Positions 26,825-35,318 of a stretch of 64,000 nucleotides of DNA are shown here, in pieces. Location: assembly GCA_039030335.1 (NCBI GenBank), contig JBCCEJ010000005.1:62001-126000 (forward strand). Direction: 5' to 3'. The translations under genes were made by a program, and so were the position numbers. Each line of letters begins with the position of its first letter. The stretch's first letter is position 1. Below the pieces are notes generated by a model. That model was not told the DNA's origin. It saw nothing but the letters and a program-made list of their open reading frames with translations, and made no database searches. The DNA is from JBCCEJ01 sp039030335 (lineage in GTDB: Bacteria; Pseudomonadota; Gammaproteobacteria; HK1).

Positions 26825-27421
26825 CTAGCCGATGCTGCGCCGCAGGCGAACGAGCGCAAGCCCCGTCAGCATGAGGGCAAACGAAGCCGGGGCTGGCGCC
26901 TGAACAAACGTCAGGTTTACGCCAAACGTGGTGCCGGCGAGCGCGCCGCTACCCATCAAATTGACATACACCACGTTGTTTACAACCCAAGCGTCGTTGT
27001 TATCGAAGCCGTTGATACTGGTCGCACCATTGAAGGCCGTGGCGCTCGCGATCTCGGCGCTGAAACCCGACAAGCTAAAGCCGTTGAAACGATTGTCGGA
27101 CGGGTCACTGCCGAACGAAGCAAGCAGCCCCGTAAAGACGATGCTGCTGGATTGCAGGTCGATAGTGTAGAGCGGCGGCCCACTGCCGAGGTTGTCACGT
27201 TGCACGATGATCTGCTCATCCGAAGTCGTCGCCGTGAACGGCCCGTTATCGACGACGGACGGATGGGCGAACTGAATGTTGGGCTCGGTACCTGGCGTGG
27301 AAAGCTCTGTGCCGCCTGAATCGAACAATCGCAGGATCGTGATGTCATCGCCAATGATGGTCGCGAAAGCGGAGGGAGCGGCGACCAGCATCGCTGCGGC
27401 AATCAGGAAGATGCGTGGCAT
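26825..27421 (-). CDS. PEP-CTERM-like exported protein (PAPA sorting tag)
   Basis: This 198-residue protein starts with a signal peptide (MPRIFLIAAAMLVAAPSAFA). It has a beta-rich middle (SIVFTGLLASFGSDPSDNRFNGF in outline) and ends APAPASFALMLTGLALVRLRRSIG (cited in parts: APAPA motif, hydrophobic segment, RLRR). The tag is the same PAPA variant as in the gene at 25079. The ATG has only a weak purine stretch upstream, but a well-matched sigma-54-type element lies 43 bp before it. The middle of the protein matches no domain I recognise. Confidence 0.78.
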   Translation of the reverse strand: MPRIFLIAAAMLVAAPSAFATIIGDDITILRLFDSGGTELSTPGTEPNIQFAHPSVVDNGPFTATTSDEQIIVQRDNLGSGPPLYTIDLQSSSIVFTGLLASFGSDPSDNRFNGFSLSGFSAEIASATAFNGATSINGFDNNDAWVVNNVVYVNLMGSGALAGTTFGVNLTFVQAPAPASFALMLTGLALVRLRRSIG

Positions 27422-27463
27422 GTAAGAGGACTCTGAGCAAGAAGGTGATATGGCGAATTGTTA

Positions 27464-27479
27464 AGCAAATAGCAGGCCA
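27464..27479 (-). promoter_or_regulatory. Sigma-54-type (-24/-12) promoter of the second PEP-CTERM-like gene
   Basis: Read on the minus strand, TGGCCTGCTATTTGCT agrees with TGGCACRnnnnTTGCW at all but two positions, with exact 12-bp GG-GC spacing. The predicted transcript starts near 27453, about 30 nt before the ATG at 27421. Confidence 0.72.
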
Positions 27480-27556
27480 ACGCAGAACCAGGACACGGTA
27501 AAACACTGACTATTCTGCGCTTTATGGCGTCCGGCCAGCCGACCTTCCGCAAAGAC

Positions 27557-27573
27557 TGTAAAGAAATCCGACA
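27557..27573 (-). promoter_or_regulatory. Upstream activator motif of the second PEP-CTERM-like gene
   Basis: On the minus strand the site reads TGTCGGATTTCTTTACA, identical to the site at 24898-24914 in 15 of 17 positions. It is placed 77 bp upstream of its -24 element. The remainder of the 307-bp gap 27422-27728 holds no supported gene. Confidence 0.72.
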
Positions 27574-27728
27574 CGCCTCGGGGCGACGGTTCTCGAACGG
27601 AAGAAACTCGGAGCCGCTGCGCAAGTACTGCACTTCGGAGCCGGAAGGTCCGTACTACGCTGCCGCGCGGTCGAACCGGGGCGTGTTGTCACATGAACCT
27701 GCTCACTCCGTGAAGCCGGGGCTCGTAC

Positions 27729-27965
27729 TTACTCATCCAACTTCCACTTGAGCTGAAACTCGATCTCCTCCTCGGAGTCGCCACGCTCGTGCTCGATCGA
27801 AATCAGGGCATCTGGTGGTACCGACACCCGCTCACCGGCAACCTGGATGCGAAAGCGCTTGTCCTGCTCGATGCAGTCGGCCAGGCGGCGCAGTTTCGCG
27901 ACAAACTGTTTGGCGGGATAGCCGCGCTCGATGTCGCGCTCTTCTTTGTCTTTGCGTGCAGGCAT
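27729..27965 (-). CDS. Amphi-Trp domain protein
   Basis: The ATG at 27965 with AGGAGG 6 nt upstream gives 78 residues: a charged N-terminus (PARKDKEERDIERGYPAKQF), helix VAKLRRLADCIEQDKRFRIQV and the characteristic ending EEEIEFQLKWKL. This matches the amphi-Trp family of short proteins, which are widespread in archaea and proteobacteria and have no established function. Confidence 0.8.
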   Translation of the reverse strand: MPARKDKEERDIERGYPAKQFVAKLRRLADCIEQDKRFRIQVAGERVSVPPDALISIEHERGDSEEEIEFQLKWKLDE

Positions 27966-28173
27966 GGAACCTCCTAAACGTAGCTGCACCGGCAGTTTGC
28001 CTGTCTCACTGCGCGGCGTAAAAGGCGGGGGTGCTCAAACGCCGGTGTAGCGAGAAGCCCAGACCGGATCTGCGTCAGCCGGTTGGTTTGTCCTGACTCC
28101 GCCTGTGCGCCGGGGCGGCGAACATGGTAGATGTTGCGCTCCGACCAACCGGTAACAGACGGCGGTTTCCTCA

Positions 28174-28773
28174 GTGGCGTCCACCGACACGCGGGAGCAG
28201 GCTTTCGGGGCTCTTAAGCAGGCCATGGACGCCTACTATCCGATCACAGCTTCCACCTGGCGGGAACTGCAACAGTTCTGCACCTTCCGGTGCCTGGACA
28301 AGCAACAGGTCCTCTACCGGCAAGGGGATGTACCTGACTCTTTTGCGTTTGTGTATTCCGGCCTGTTCCGGGTGTTTACGACCGACCACAACGGGAAGGA
28401 ATACAACAAGAACTTCTTCGCTGAAGGGAGTTTTCCCGGCACGATGGCTGCTCTGCTGACGTCGACCGCGTCCGGCTCCTCGATCGAGGCGCTCGAACCG
28501 TCAGCCATAGTCGAGCTGGACTTTGCGGCTTACCGGAACCTCATGCTGAAGGCGCACGACCTCAAGCTCTTTCAGATCTTCTACCTCGAAAAGAACTGGC
28601 TGCTCGCCAAAGACGCACGAGAAGTGCAGTTGGTGCTTGAAGATGCAACGACCAGATATCAGCGATTTCTTGCGAACTATCCATCGCTTAGCGCACGCAT
28701 CCCGCAGTATCACATCGCCTCGCACCTGGGGATCACGCCAACGCAGTTAAGTCGGATTCGGAAGACGACCTGA
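28174..28773 (+). CDS. Crp/Fnr-type transcriptional regulator
   Basis: The product has a cyclic-nucleotide-binding-like beta-barrel (LDKQQVLYRQGDVPDSFAFVYSGLFRVF, ~42-68), a long helix, and a short C-terminal DNA-binding stretch (IPQYHIASHLGITPTQLSRIR). The chain ends only three residues after the recognition helix, as in the compact single-turn Crp relatives common in Bacteroidetes. The GTG at 28174 gives 199 residues; an ATG at 28225 is an alternative and is nearer to the conserved start. It lies 52 bp upstream of a transporter-GNAT pair and may control it. Confidence 0.8.
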   Translation: MASTDTREQAFGALKQAMDAYYPITASTWRELQQFCTFRCLDKQQVLYRQGDVPDSFAFVYSGLFRVFTTDHNGKEYNKNFFAEGSFPGTMAALLTSTASGSSIEALEPSAIVELDFAAYRNLMLKAHDLKLFQIFYLEKNWLLAKDAREVQLVLEDATTRYQRFLANYPSLSARIPQYHIASHLGITPTQLSRIRKTT

Positions 28774-28825
28774 GCCATCAACCTATGTAAATGAAACCCC
28801 GTCCGGCCGACGATAAGGTTCGGTC

Positions 28826-29266
28826 ATGGGTTACCTACCGATCATCGCAGTAGTAGCCGGCGGCGCCATCGCCGTGCAGGCGGGAATGAACGCACAGCTG
28901 GGCGCGCTGCTGCGCAACCCGCTGCTGGCCGCCTGCATCGCTTTTGCGGGGAGTGTGTTCTTCACGCTTCTGGCACTGGCGGCCTACCGGCACGAATTTC
29001 CATCTGGAGACATGGTGAGGAGCGTGCCTCCGCACCTGTGGCTCACCGGCCTCCTGAGTGCCTTTGGCATCACGATGTTCTACTACCTCATCCCGAAGAT
29101 GGGTGTAGGACCGATGATGTCGTTCGCATTGTCGGGCCAGCTCGTCGTCGCAATGATCGCGGGGCACTTCGGTTGGTTCGATCTGCCGGTCAGACCGTTC
29201 ACCGCAACGAAGCTGCTCGGTCTGGTCGCGCTCACCATCGGAATCGTTCTAGCCAATCGGGAGTGA
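28826..29266 (+). CDS. DUF606/YdcZ-type small drug/metabolite transporter
   Basis: The 146 residues contain five hydrophobic helices. The N-terminal motif AVVAGGAIAVQAGMNAQLGALL and the last segment TATKLLGLVALTIGIVLANRE are typical of the five-helix DMT-superfamily DUF606 proteins, which work as pairs or dimers. No partner copy is adjacent. The substrate is unknown. The stop is 4 bp before the GNAT gene, whose ribosome binding site lies inside this gene, so the two are coupled. Confidence 0.85.
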   Translation: MGYLPIIAVVAGGAIAVQAGMNAQLGALLRNPLLAACIAFAGSVFFTLLALAAYRHEFPSGDMVRSVPPHLWLTGLLSAFGITMFYYLIPKMGVGPMMSFALSGQLVVAMIAGHFGWFDLPVRPFTATKLLGLVALTIGIVLANRE

Positions 29267-29270
29267 AGTC

Positions 29271-30029
29271 ATGGAGACGCAAGAAATCAATTCAGCCAAT
29301 TTGCACAATCTCACCAGCCTCTGGGAGTCGATGGGCGCAGACGCATGTTCAGTCGCTGGCCTCGAGCAGTTTCGCGTATCGCGGAGTTGGCCGCACAGAT
29401 GTTGGGCCAGCTGTGCAATGAACGAAGCGGTCATTGACAAAGCTCAATCCGGCCTGCAGCGATTGGCCGGCAGGCACATCGTGCCGGTGTGGGACTCGGG
29501 GACCAGCGCCGAGTGGGAAACTGTCCTGATAAGTCGCGGCTTTGGCGTCGGCTTCAAGCAGACGGCCATGTATCTCGCGCTCGGCGATGATGCGCACGCC
29601 GGTGCGGAGGAATCGCCGGCAACGCGTGTTGAACTGGAGCTTGTAAGTTCAGCGTCCGAGATTCAGCGGTGGACGCAGGTCTCATCGGCGGCTTTCGGCT
29701 ACGACATCGACCCCGGTGCCATCGCGACGCTCGCGAACGATTCGAATGCGTTCTTGTACACCGCTTCAGTCGGCGCAGAGCCGGCCGCAACCGCGCTGCT
29801 CTTCCAAACGAATGGCGTAGTCGGCGTCCACCAGGTAGGGGTTTTGCGAGCTTTCCGCGGACAGGGTATTGCCCGCGAGTTGATGCGTGCGCTGCTCCCC
29901 GCCGTACACGAACTCGGCGCGCTGTACATCACGCTGCAGGCCTCAGCCATGGGTGAAGGTCTTTACCGCAGCCTTGGATTCGTAGAGCAGTTCGGGATCA
30001 GGAATTACCGGCTCAAGGGCAACCAGTGA
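29271..30029 (+). CDS. GNAT-family N-acetyltransferase
   Basis: The 252-residue protein ends in a GNAT domain with the acetyl-CoA-binding loop VGVLRAFRGQGIARELMRAL (~187-206) and a final strand GLYRSLGFVEQFGIRNYRL. The N-terminal ~130 residues look like a second, degenerate GNAT half. GGGAG for this gene is embedded in the end of the transporter gene. The acceptor substrate is unknown. Confidence 0.85.
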   Translation: METQEINSANLHNLTSLWESMGADACSVAGLEQFRVSRSWPHRCWASCAMNEAVIDKAQSGLQRLAGRHIVPVWDSGTSAEWETVLISRGFGVGFKQTAMYLALGDDAHAGAEESPATRVELELVSSASEIQRWTQVSSAAFGYDIDPGAIATLANDSNAFLYTASVGAEPAATALLFQTNGVVGVHQVGVLRAFRGQGIARELMRALLPAVHELGALYITLQASAMGEGLYRSLGFVEQFGIRNYRLKGNQ

Positions 30030-30100
30030 CGCAGCCGGCGCCCGCGCGGCACCGCGGCCAACCAGTCCCGCCATCACCACAGCAGTAGAGGAGAGAGGTC

Positions 30101-30742
30101 ATGAAGATCATCGTATTTGGAGCGCGGGGCGACGTCGGCAGCCGGGTCGTCAAAGAAGCGTTGTCCCGCGGTCACGACGTAACCGCCGTGGTGCGCTCGG
30201 ATGCACAGGCCAAGACTCTGCCGCGAGGTGTCACGCAGTGCATCGCGGATGTCGCCAACAGCGAACGACTGAGTGCGCTGATGTCGGGCCACGACCTGGC
30301 CGTCAGCGCACTCAGGCCACCCGATGGCCAGGAAGGCACACTCGTGACGCTGACTCGCGCCGTATTGGAAGCGGCGTCTGATGCGCGAGTCCGTGTTCTG
30401 CTGGTAGGCGGCGCTGCGAGCCTCAAAGTGCCTGACCTGACTGGCCATACCGTACTCACCGCGCCGGGCTTCTTGCCTGCCTGGGTGAAACCGATCGCAA
30501 AGGCCTGTCAGGCGCAGTACGAGTTGTGCGCGGCTGAAACCGAAACCGACTGGACTTACCTTTGCCCGCCGGCAATGCTGACGCCGGGTGCGCGTACCGG
30601 GCACTATCGCCTCGGTTCAGACGCTCTGGTGGTCGACTCCGGCGGCAACTCAGCCATTTCCATGGAGGATTTTGCCGTAGCACTGATCGACGAGGCGGAA
30701 ACGCCGCGGCATCACCGGGCACGGTTTACCGTGGCTTATTGA
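30101..30742 (+). CDS. NAD(P)-binding, NmrA/YwnB-like oxidoreductase
   Basis: This 213-residue protein opens with the Rossmann motif KIIVFGARGDVGSRVVKEAL (residues 2-21; GxxGxxG). It has the lengths and late motif VDSGGNSAISMEDFAVALIDE seen in atypical SDR family 5 proteins, which typically act as NADPH sensors or reductases. A purine-rich GAGGAGAGAGG precedes the ATG closely. It is likely in one transcription unit with the upstream GNAT gene (71-bp gap). Confidence 0.85.
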   Translation: MKIIVFGARGDVGSRVVKEALSRGHDVTAVVRSDAQAKTLPRGVTQCIADVANSERLSALMSGHDLAVSALRPPDGQEGTLVTLTRAVLEAASDARVRVLLVGGAASLKVPDLTGHTVLTAPGFLPAWVKPIAKACQAQYELCAAETETDWTYLCPPAMLTPGARTGHYRLGSDALVVDSGGNSAISMEDFAVALIDEAETPRHHRARFTVAY

Positions 30743-30834
30743 ACCGACGCCTGTTCGTTCGGAGCCCGCCATCAATCCGGGCGTGAGGCGAGGTCTGACT
30801 CGGTTCACCCCCGACGCCCGGTCATACCGGGCAG

Positions 30835-33261
30835 CTAACCGCGCATGCGTTCAGCGTTGTGATCGAAAAGCGGAGCATGCTGCATACGCGCCGCAAGCGC
30901 CTCACCCAGCAGCTCGATGCTCCATCCGTCGGTCTGCTCAGCCAGCTCTTTTGGCACGTAGCCCATGGCCACGGACACGCCAGAGGCATGCGCATAGCCG
31001 CCAGACGTAACCCACCCGCAGGTTTCACCGTTATGCGCGATCGGTTCGTCGCCGATGACGTCAGCGTCCAGTGCATCGACCACGAACGCGCGCAGGCGCA
31101 GCGTACCACCCGACGCACGTTCCTCGAGGGCAGCCGCCTTGCCGATGAACTCCGCCGGTTTGTCGTAGGCGACAAAACGATGCAAGCCCGCTTCAAGCGG
31201 CCCGTAGATCGGCCGGTATTCGCGCGCCCAGCTGCCGAAGTTCTTTTCAAGACGCAGTGCATTCAAAGCACGCGACCCGAAAAGCCGAATGCCGTGCGAC
31301 TCGCCAGCTTCCATCAGCAGGTGGAACAGGTAGCGCTGATACTCCGGGGTACACCAGATCTCATATCCCAGATCACCCGTGAACGAAACCCGGCCGACCA
31401 ATGCCGGCGCCATGCCGAGATCGACTCGGCGAATGTCCATGAACCGGAACGCCGCACCCGAGACATCGCTTCGCGTAACACTCGCCAGCACCTCCCGAGC
31501 GCGTGGCCCGGCAACGGAGAGCCCGCACCATGCATGCCCGATGGCTTCAATATTCACGCTGCCGTCGTCGGGGGAGTGGTCGGCAAACCAGCGCATATGG
31601 TAGTCCTCGGCGATTCCCGAGCCCGCGATGAAAAAGCCTTCGTCGCCGAGGTTTGCGAGTGAGAAATCGCCGATCAGCTTGCCGTCTTCCTTCAGCATCG
31701 GCGCTAACGTCATACGCCCGGGCTTCGGCACCCTGGCGGCCAACACATGGTCGAGCCACGCCGTGGCGCCGACACCGGTAACACGATACTTGGCAAAGCT
31801 CGTGGTCTCGGTCAGGCCGACGCCGTTGCGCACCGCTGCGCACTCGGCACCGACGTGTTCGAAGTCGGTTGACCGACGCCACGAGAACTCGTCACCAACC
31901 CCGGGCGGTGCATACCACAGCGGCGTCTCGAGTCCCCACGCGGCGCCGAACTGCGCGCCGGCGGCGGCCAGCAGATCGTAGATCGGCGTGGTCTTCAGCG
32001 GCCGAGCGGCGGTCAGCTCTTCGTTCGGGTAGCGAATCGAGAAACGCCTGGAGTAGTTCTCCTTGACCTTGTCGTGCGTGTAGTCCGGCGTCGCCCAGTT
32101 GCCGAATCTCGCGACGTCCATTGCGAATACATCGGCGCCCGGATCGCCGTCGATCATCCAGTTGGCGAGCGCGAGCCCTACGCCGCCGCCCTGCGAGAAG
32201 CCGGCCATGACGCCACATGCGCACCAGTAGCCGGGCAGGCCGCGCACGGGCCCAATAACCGGATTGCCATCGGGCGCGAACGTAAACGGACCGTTGATAA
32301 TCTGTTTGATACCGGCGTTCTGGAACGCCGGAAAATGTTTGAAACCCACTTCCAGCGATGGGGTGATCCGGTCCAGATCTTCAATCAGCAGTTCGTGACC
32401 GAAATCCCACGGCGTGTGATCGACTGACCACGGCACGCAGGCTTTCTCATACGTGCCCATCAGCATGCCGCCGCGCTCTTGTCGTAGATAGAGCTCTCCG
32501 TCGAAGTCGACGACGTGGATCACTTCTCCGCCAGTCTTCGCGTTGAATTCCGCGACTTCCGGCATGTCCTCGGTCAGCAGGTACATATGCTCCATGGCGA
32601 GCAGCGGCAGTTCGAGCCCGACCATGCGGCCGACCTCACGTGCCCAGAGGCCACCCGCATTGACGACGTGCTCGGCCATGATCTCGCCTTGATCGGTCGT
32701 CACCCGCCAGAGACCTTCCGCGGTGCGCGAGAGCGCGGTAACGCGCGTATGGCGATGAACGACCGCGCCGAGTGACTGCGCCGCTTTGGCATAAGCGTGC
32801 GTGACGCCGGATGGATCCAGGTGCCCATCGACGTAGGTTTTCATGCCGCCCACAAAGCACGCCGGGTCGAGAAGCGGCATCAGCTCGTGCGCTTCCTCCG
32901 GCGTGATGACCTCGGCCTCGATGCCGAGATACCGCCCTTTTGCGACGAGCCCTTTCAGCCAGTCGAAGCGGGCCTGCGTGGCGGCCATCATGACGCCGCC
33001 GGTAATGTGCACGCCGGTCGCCTGCCCGGACAGTTCCTCGATCTCACGGTAGAGCTCGATCGTGTACTTCTGGAGTTTGGCAACGTTTGGATCGCCGTTG
33101 ATCGTGTGCATGCCGCCAGCCGCGTGCCACGTCGACCCGGACGTCAACTCGGAACGCTCCAGTAACGTGCAGTCGGTCCAGCCGAACTTGGCGAGGTGAT
33201 ACAGGACGGAGCAGCCGACGACGCCGCCGCCGATGACAACTACGCGAGTGTGAGATTTCAT
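30835..33261 (-). CDS. Dimethylglycine/sarcosine dehydrogenase-like FAD oxidoreductase with GcvT domains
   Basis: The start at 33261 gives an 808-residue protein beginning with the FAD motif RVVVIGGGVVGCSVLYHL (~6-23). The SGSTWHAAGG motif, whose histidine carries covalent FAD in characterised dimethylglycine and sarcosine dehydrogenases, lies at ~42-51. The DAO domain extends to ~390 and the folate-binding GcvT domains fill the C-terminal half (SFAKYRVTGVGATAWLDHVL; FTGDLGYEIWC). It would demethylate an N-methylated glycine, passing electrons to ETF and C1 units to tetrahydrofolate. It is divergent from the cupin gene and close to polyamine genes. Confidence 0.92.
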   Translation of the reverse strand: MKSHTRVVVIGGGVVGCSVLYHLAKFGWTDCTLLERSELTSGSTWHAAGGMHTINGDPNVAKLQKYTIELYREIEELSGQATGVHITGGVMMAATQARFDWLKGLVAKGRYLGIEAEVITPEEAHELMPLLDPACFVGGMKTYVDGHLDPSGVTHAYAKAAQSLGAVVHRHTRVTALSRTAEGLWRVTTDQGEIMAEHVVNAGGLWAREVGRMVGLELPLLAMEHMYLLTEDMPEVAEFNAKTGGEVIHVVDFDGELYLRQERGGMLMGTYEKACVPWSVDHTPWDFGHELLIEDLDRITPSLEVGFKHFPAFQNAGIKQIINGPFTFAPDGNPVIGPVRGLPGYWCACGVMAGFSQGGGVGLALANWMIDGDPGADVFAMDVARFGNWATPDYTHDKVKENYSRRFSIRYPNEELTAARPLKTTPIYDLLAAAGAQFGAAWGLETPLWYAPPGVGDEFSWRRSTDFEHVGAECAAVRNGVGLTETTSFAKYRVTGVGATAWLDHVLAARVPKPGRMTLAPMLKEDGKLIGDFSLANLGDEGFFIAGSGIAEDYHMRWFADHSPDDGSVNIEAIGHAWCGLSVAGPRAREVLASVTRSDVSGAAFRFMDIRRVDLGMAPALVGRVSFTGDLGYEIWCTPEYQRYLFHLLMEAGESHGIRLFGSRALNALRLEKNFGSWAREYRPIYGPLEAGLHRFVAYDKPAEFIGKAAALEERASGGTLRLRAFVVDALDADVIGDEPIAHNGETCGWVTSGGYAHASGVSVAMGYVPKELAEQTDGWSIELLGEALAARMQHAPLFDHNAERMRG

Positions 33262-33577
33262 GCCGTTTCCAATCAGTTGGACATCGTTGGGGCCACGCGT
33301 GCGAAGTGCCCGAGGCATCGCTGAAGCTCGGGAGACCGATCGCCATCAGGGCAGCCTCATCAGGCGAGTGCGCAGAATACCGTCGACCGTCAGGCGTACC
33401 ATTCTTCAAGCGACCCGTTCCGAACCCGGTGCGCATTGCGATATTCGCGCGGCACGTACTTCGTCGCGCAACGGTCGCGTCCGTGCGTTGGTCAACGCGT
33501 TGTGTTATCACTCGCGCAGACAACTACGGGGGTTCGCAACAGCGCAGCCCAACAACCCCTACCGAAGGAGATATGAC
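33262..33577. other. Divergent intergenic region between the dehydrogenase and the cupin
   Basis: A 316-bp space. Apart from the GAAGGAGATATGAC ribosome binding site at its right end I find no hairpin, operator or RNA that can be supported. A frame running through it from 33260 in phase with the cupin is proline/arginine-rich and not gene-like. Confidence 0.35.
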
Positions 33578-34480
33578 ATGGCCAGCACTCAGCCCACACC
33601 GGAGACGTCACCGGCGAGCCGCGCGGCATTGCACAATCCGCAGAATTTCTTCGGTTTGAAACTCTCCGCCGTCCCGAGACACCAGTTCGCGGCCGAGTGT
33701 CGTCACGCGTTCGCAAACGACACGCCAACCAGCGAGATCCTGCTCGACATCTCAGCCGATCTCGGCACCCCGTACCCGGCCACGACACCGCTGCTGCTGG
33801 CACGATACCTGCGCATCCGGCCGGACGAGGAAATGGTTGTGAACCGCTGGACGTCGGGGGAGGTGTTGTACGTGCTCCGTGGCAGTGGTTCCAGCAGTGG
33901 CGCCGGAGAGCATTTCGACTGGGATAAAGGTGATGCGTTTGCGTTCCCAGGGGGCGTTGACGTTACGCACCGGGCAACTTCCGACACCGTGCTCTTCACC
34001 GTTTGTAATGAGCCGCTGTTGCGTTACGAACGCCTGCGCCCGCCCGCGCCGGGTGAAGCGATAGTGAGACCGGTGCTATGGCCGTTCGACACCATCGAAC
34101 GCTCGCTCGACGAAGTCTACGCCCGTGACAACGGCGCCGAAGCGAGCGGACGTGCAGTGCAGCTCTCGAGCGAAGACATGGCGCCCGCGGTACATACCTT
34201 TCCGTCGATGAACGTCGCCATCAACACGCTGGAAGCCGGCGGCGATCAGCGCCCGCATCGTCACAACGGTGTCGCGATCACGCTGGCCGTGCACGGTGAC
34301 GGTGTGCATTCGATGATCGAAGACCAGCAAATCGACTGGATGGAAGGCGCGGCCCAGGTTACGCCGGCAACCGAACTGCACTCACATCACAACCGCGGCG
34401 ACGGCCGGATGTACAGCCTCGTCGTGCAGGACGAAGGCCTGCATTTCTACACCCGCACACCGGGTTTCAGCTGGACCTGA
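33578..34480 (+). CDS. Cupin-domain protein (gentisate-dioxygenase-like bicupin)
   Basis: The start at 33578 is fixed by GAAGGAG 8 nt upstream and gives 300 residues with two cupin barrels. The first has GEVLYVLRGSGSS and FDWDKGDAFAFPGG. The second contains the metal-ligand pattern GGDQRPHRHNGVAITLAVHG in outline (HRHN) and a later HSHHN. The second barrel keeps the histidines and the first does not. The overall plan resembles gentisate 1,2-dioxygenase-like proteins, but no aromatic pathway is nearby. The substrate is unknown. Confidence 0.8.
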   Translation: MASTQPTPETSPASRAALHNPQNFFGLKLSAVPRHQFAAECRHAFANDTPTSEILLDISADLGTPYPATTPLLLARYLRIRPDEEMVVNRWTSGEVLYVLRGSGSSSGAGEHFDWDKGDAFAFPGGVDVTHRATSDTVLFTVCNEPLLRYERLRPPAPGEAIVRPVLWPFDTIERSLDEVYARDNGAEASGRAVQLSSEDMAPAVHTFPSMNVAINTLEAGGDQRPHRHNGVAITLAVHGDGVHSMIEDQQIDWMEGAAQVTPATELHSHHNRGDGRMYSLVVQDEGLHFYTRTPGFSWT

Positions 34481-34502
34481 AGCCGCGCGCGGTCAGCGCT
34501 AC

Positions 34503-35318
34503 TCAGGCACGCCCGGCGTCAGCCGCGGTCTGCTCCAGGCGCCGCTGATGACGTTGCCCCAGCCAGGATGCCAGGACGACACCGGAAGACACGAGGCCTA
34601 TCAGAATCGTCGACAGGGCGTTGATCTCCGGCGTGACGCCGAGCCGGACCTGCGAGTAGATCTTCATCGGGAGAGTCGTGGCGCCGGGACCGGACGCGAA
34701 CGACGCGATCACGAGATCATCCAACGACAGCGTGAACGCGAGCAGCCAGGCTGCCGAGACGGCCGGCGCGATAACCGGCAAGGTCACATGCCAGAACGCC
34801 GCAACCGGCGTACAGCCCAGATCGCAGGCCGCCTCTTCGAGCGACCGGTCCATCGTGACGAGGCGCGAGCGCACCACCACCGTCGCGTAGCACATCGTGA
34901 AGGTTACGTGTGCGATCGTAACGGTCCAGAAGCCGCGGTCGAACTCCACGGCAACGAACAACAGCAACAACGACAGCCCGAGGATCACTTCGGGCATGAC
35001 GAGCGGCGCGTAGATCGAAGCGGTAAACACGGTTCGTCCGCTGAACTTTCCGCCCCGCAGTAGTGCCAATGCCGCCAGCGTGCCAAGCACGGTCGCGCAG
35101 GTTGCGCTGAGAGCAGCCACGCGCAGCGTGATCCAGGCGGCATCGATTATCGCTTCGTTGTCGAACACCGCTGCATACCATTTGAACGAGAAGCCGGCCC
35201 ACACGGTCACGAGCTTGCCTTCGTTGAACGAGAACACGATCAGGATGAGGATCGGCAGGTAGAGGAACGCAAGACCAAACGTCAGGGACGTGGCGGAAAA
35301 CCAGCTCAGCCGGTTCAC
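34503..35318 (-). CDS. potI: Polyamine ABC transporter permease
   Basis: The GTG at 35318 overlaps the potH stop as GTGA and gives 271 residues (family-typical). Six membrane helices are visible, beginning FGLAFLYLPILILIVFSFNEG. The ATPase-contact loop is EEAACDLGCTPVAAFWHVTLPVIAP (split, ~165-190). It is the second inner-membrane channel subunit of the PotFGHI-type importer. A longer frame to 35537 lies inside potH and is rejected. Confidence 0.93.
   Translation of the reverse strand: MNRLSWFSATSLTFGLAFLYLPILILIVFSFNEGKLVTVWAGFSFKWYAAVFDNEAIIDAAWITLRVAALSATCATVLGTLAALALLRGGKFSGRTVFTASIYAPLVMPEVILGLSLLLLFVAVEFDRGFWTVTIAHVTFTMCYATVVVRSRLVTMDRSLEEAACDLGCTPVAAFWHVTLPVIAPAVSAAWLLAFTLSLDDLVIASFASGPGATTLPMKIYSQVRLGVTPEINALSTILIGLVSSGVVLASWLGQRHQRRLEQTAADAGRA

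Noticed and set aside
33260..33577. N-terminal extension of the cupin gene by 106 codons
   Set aside because: The canonical ribosome binding site GAAGGAG sits just before the ATG at 33578, and the extension is Arg-rich and unlike cupins.
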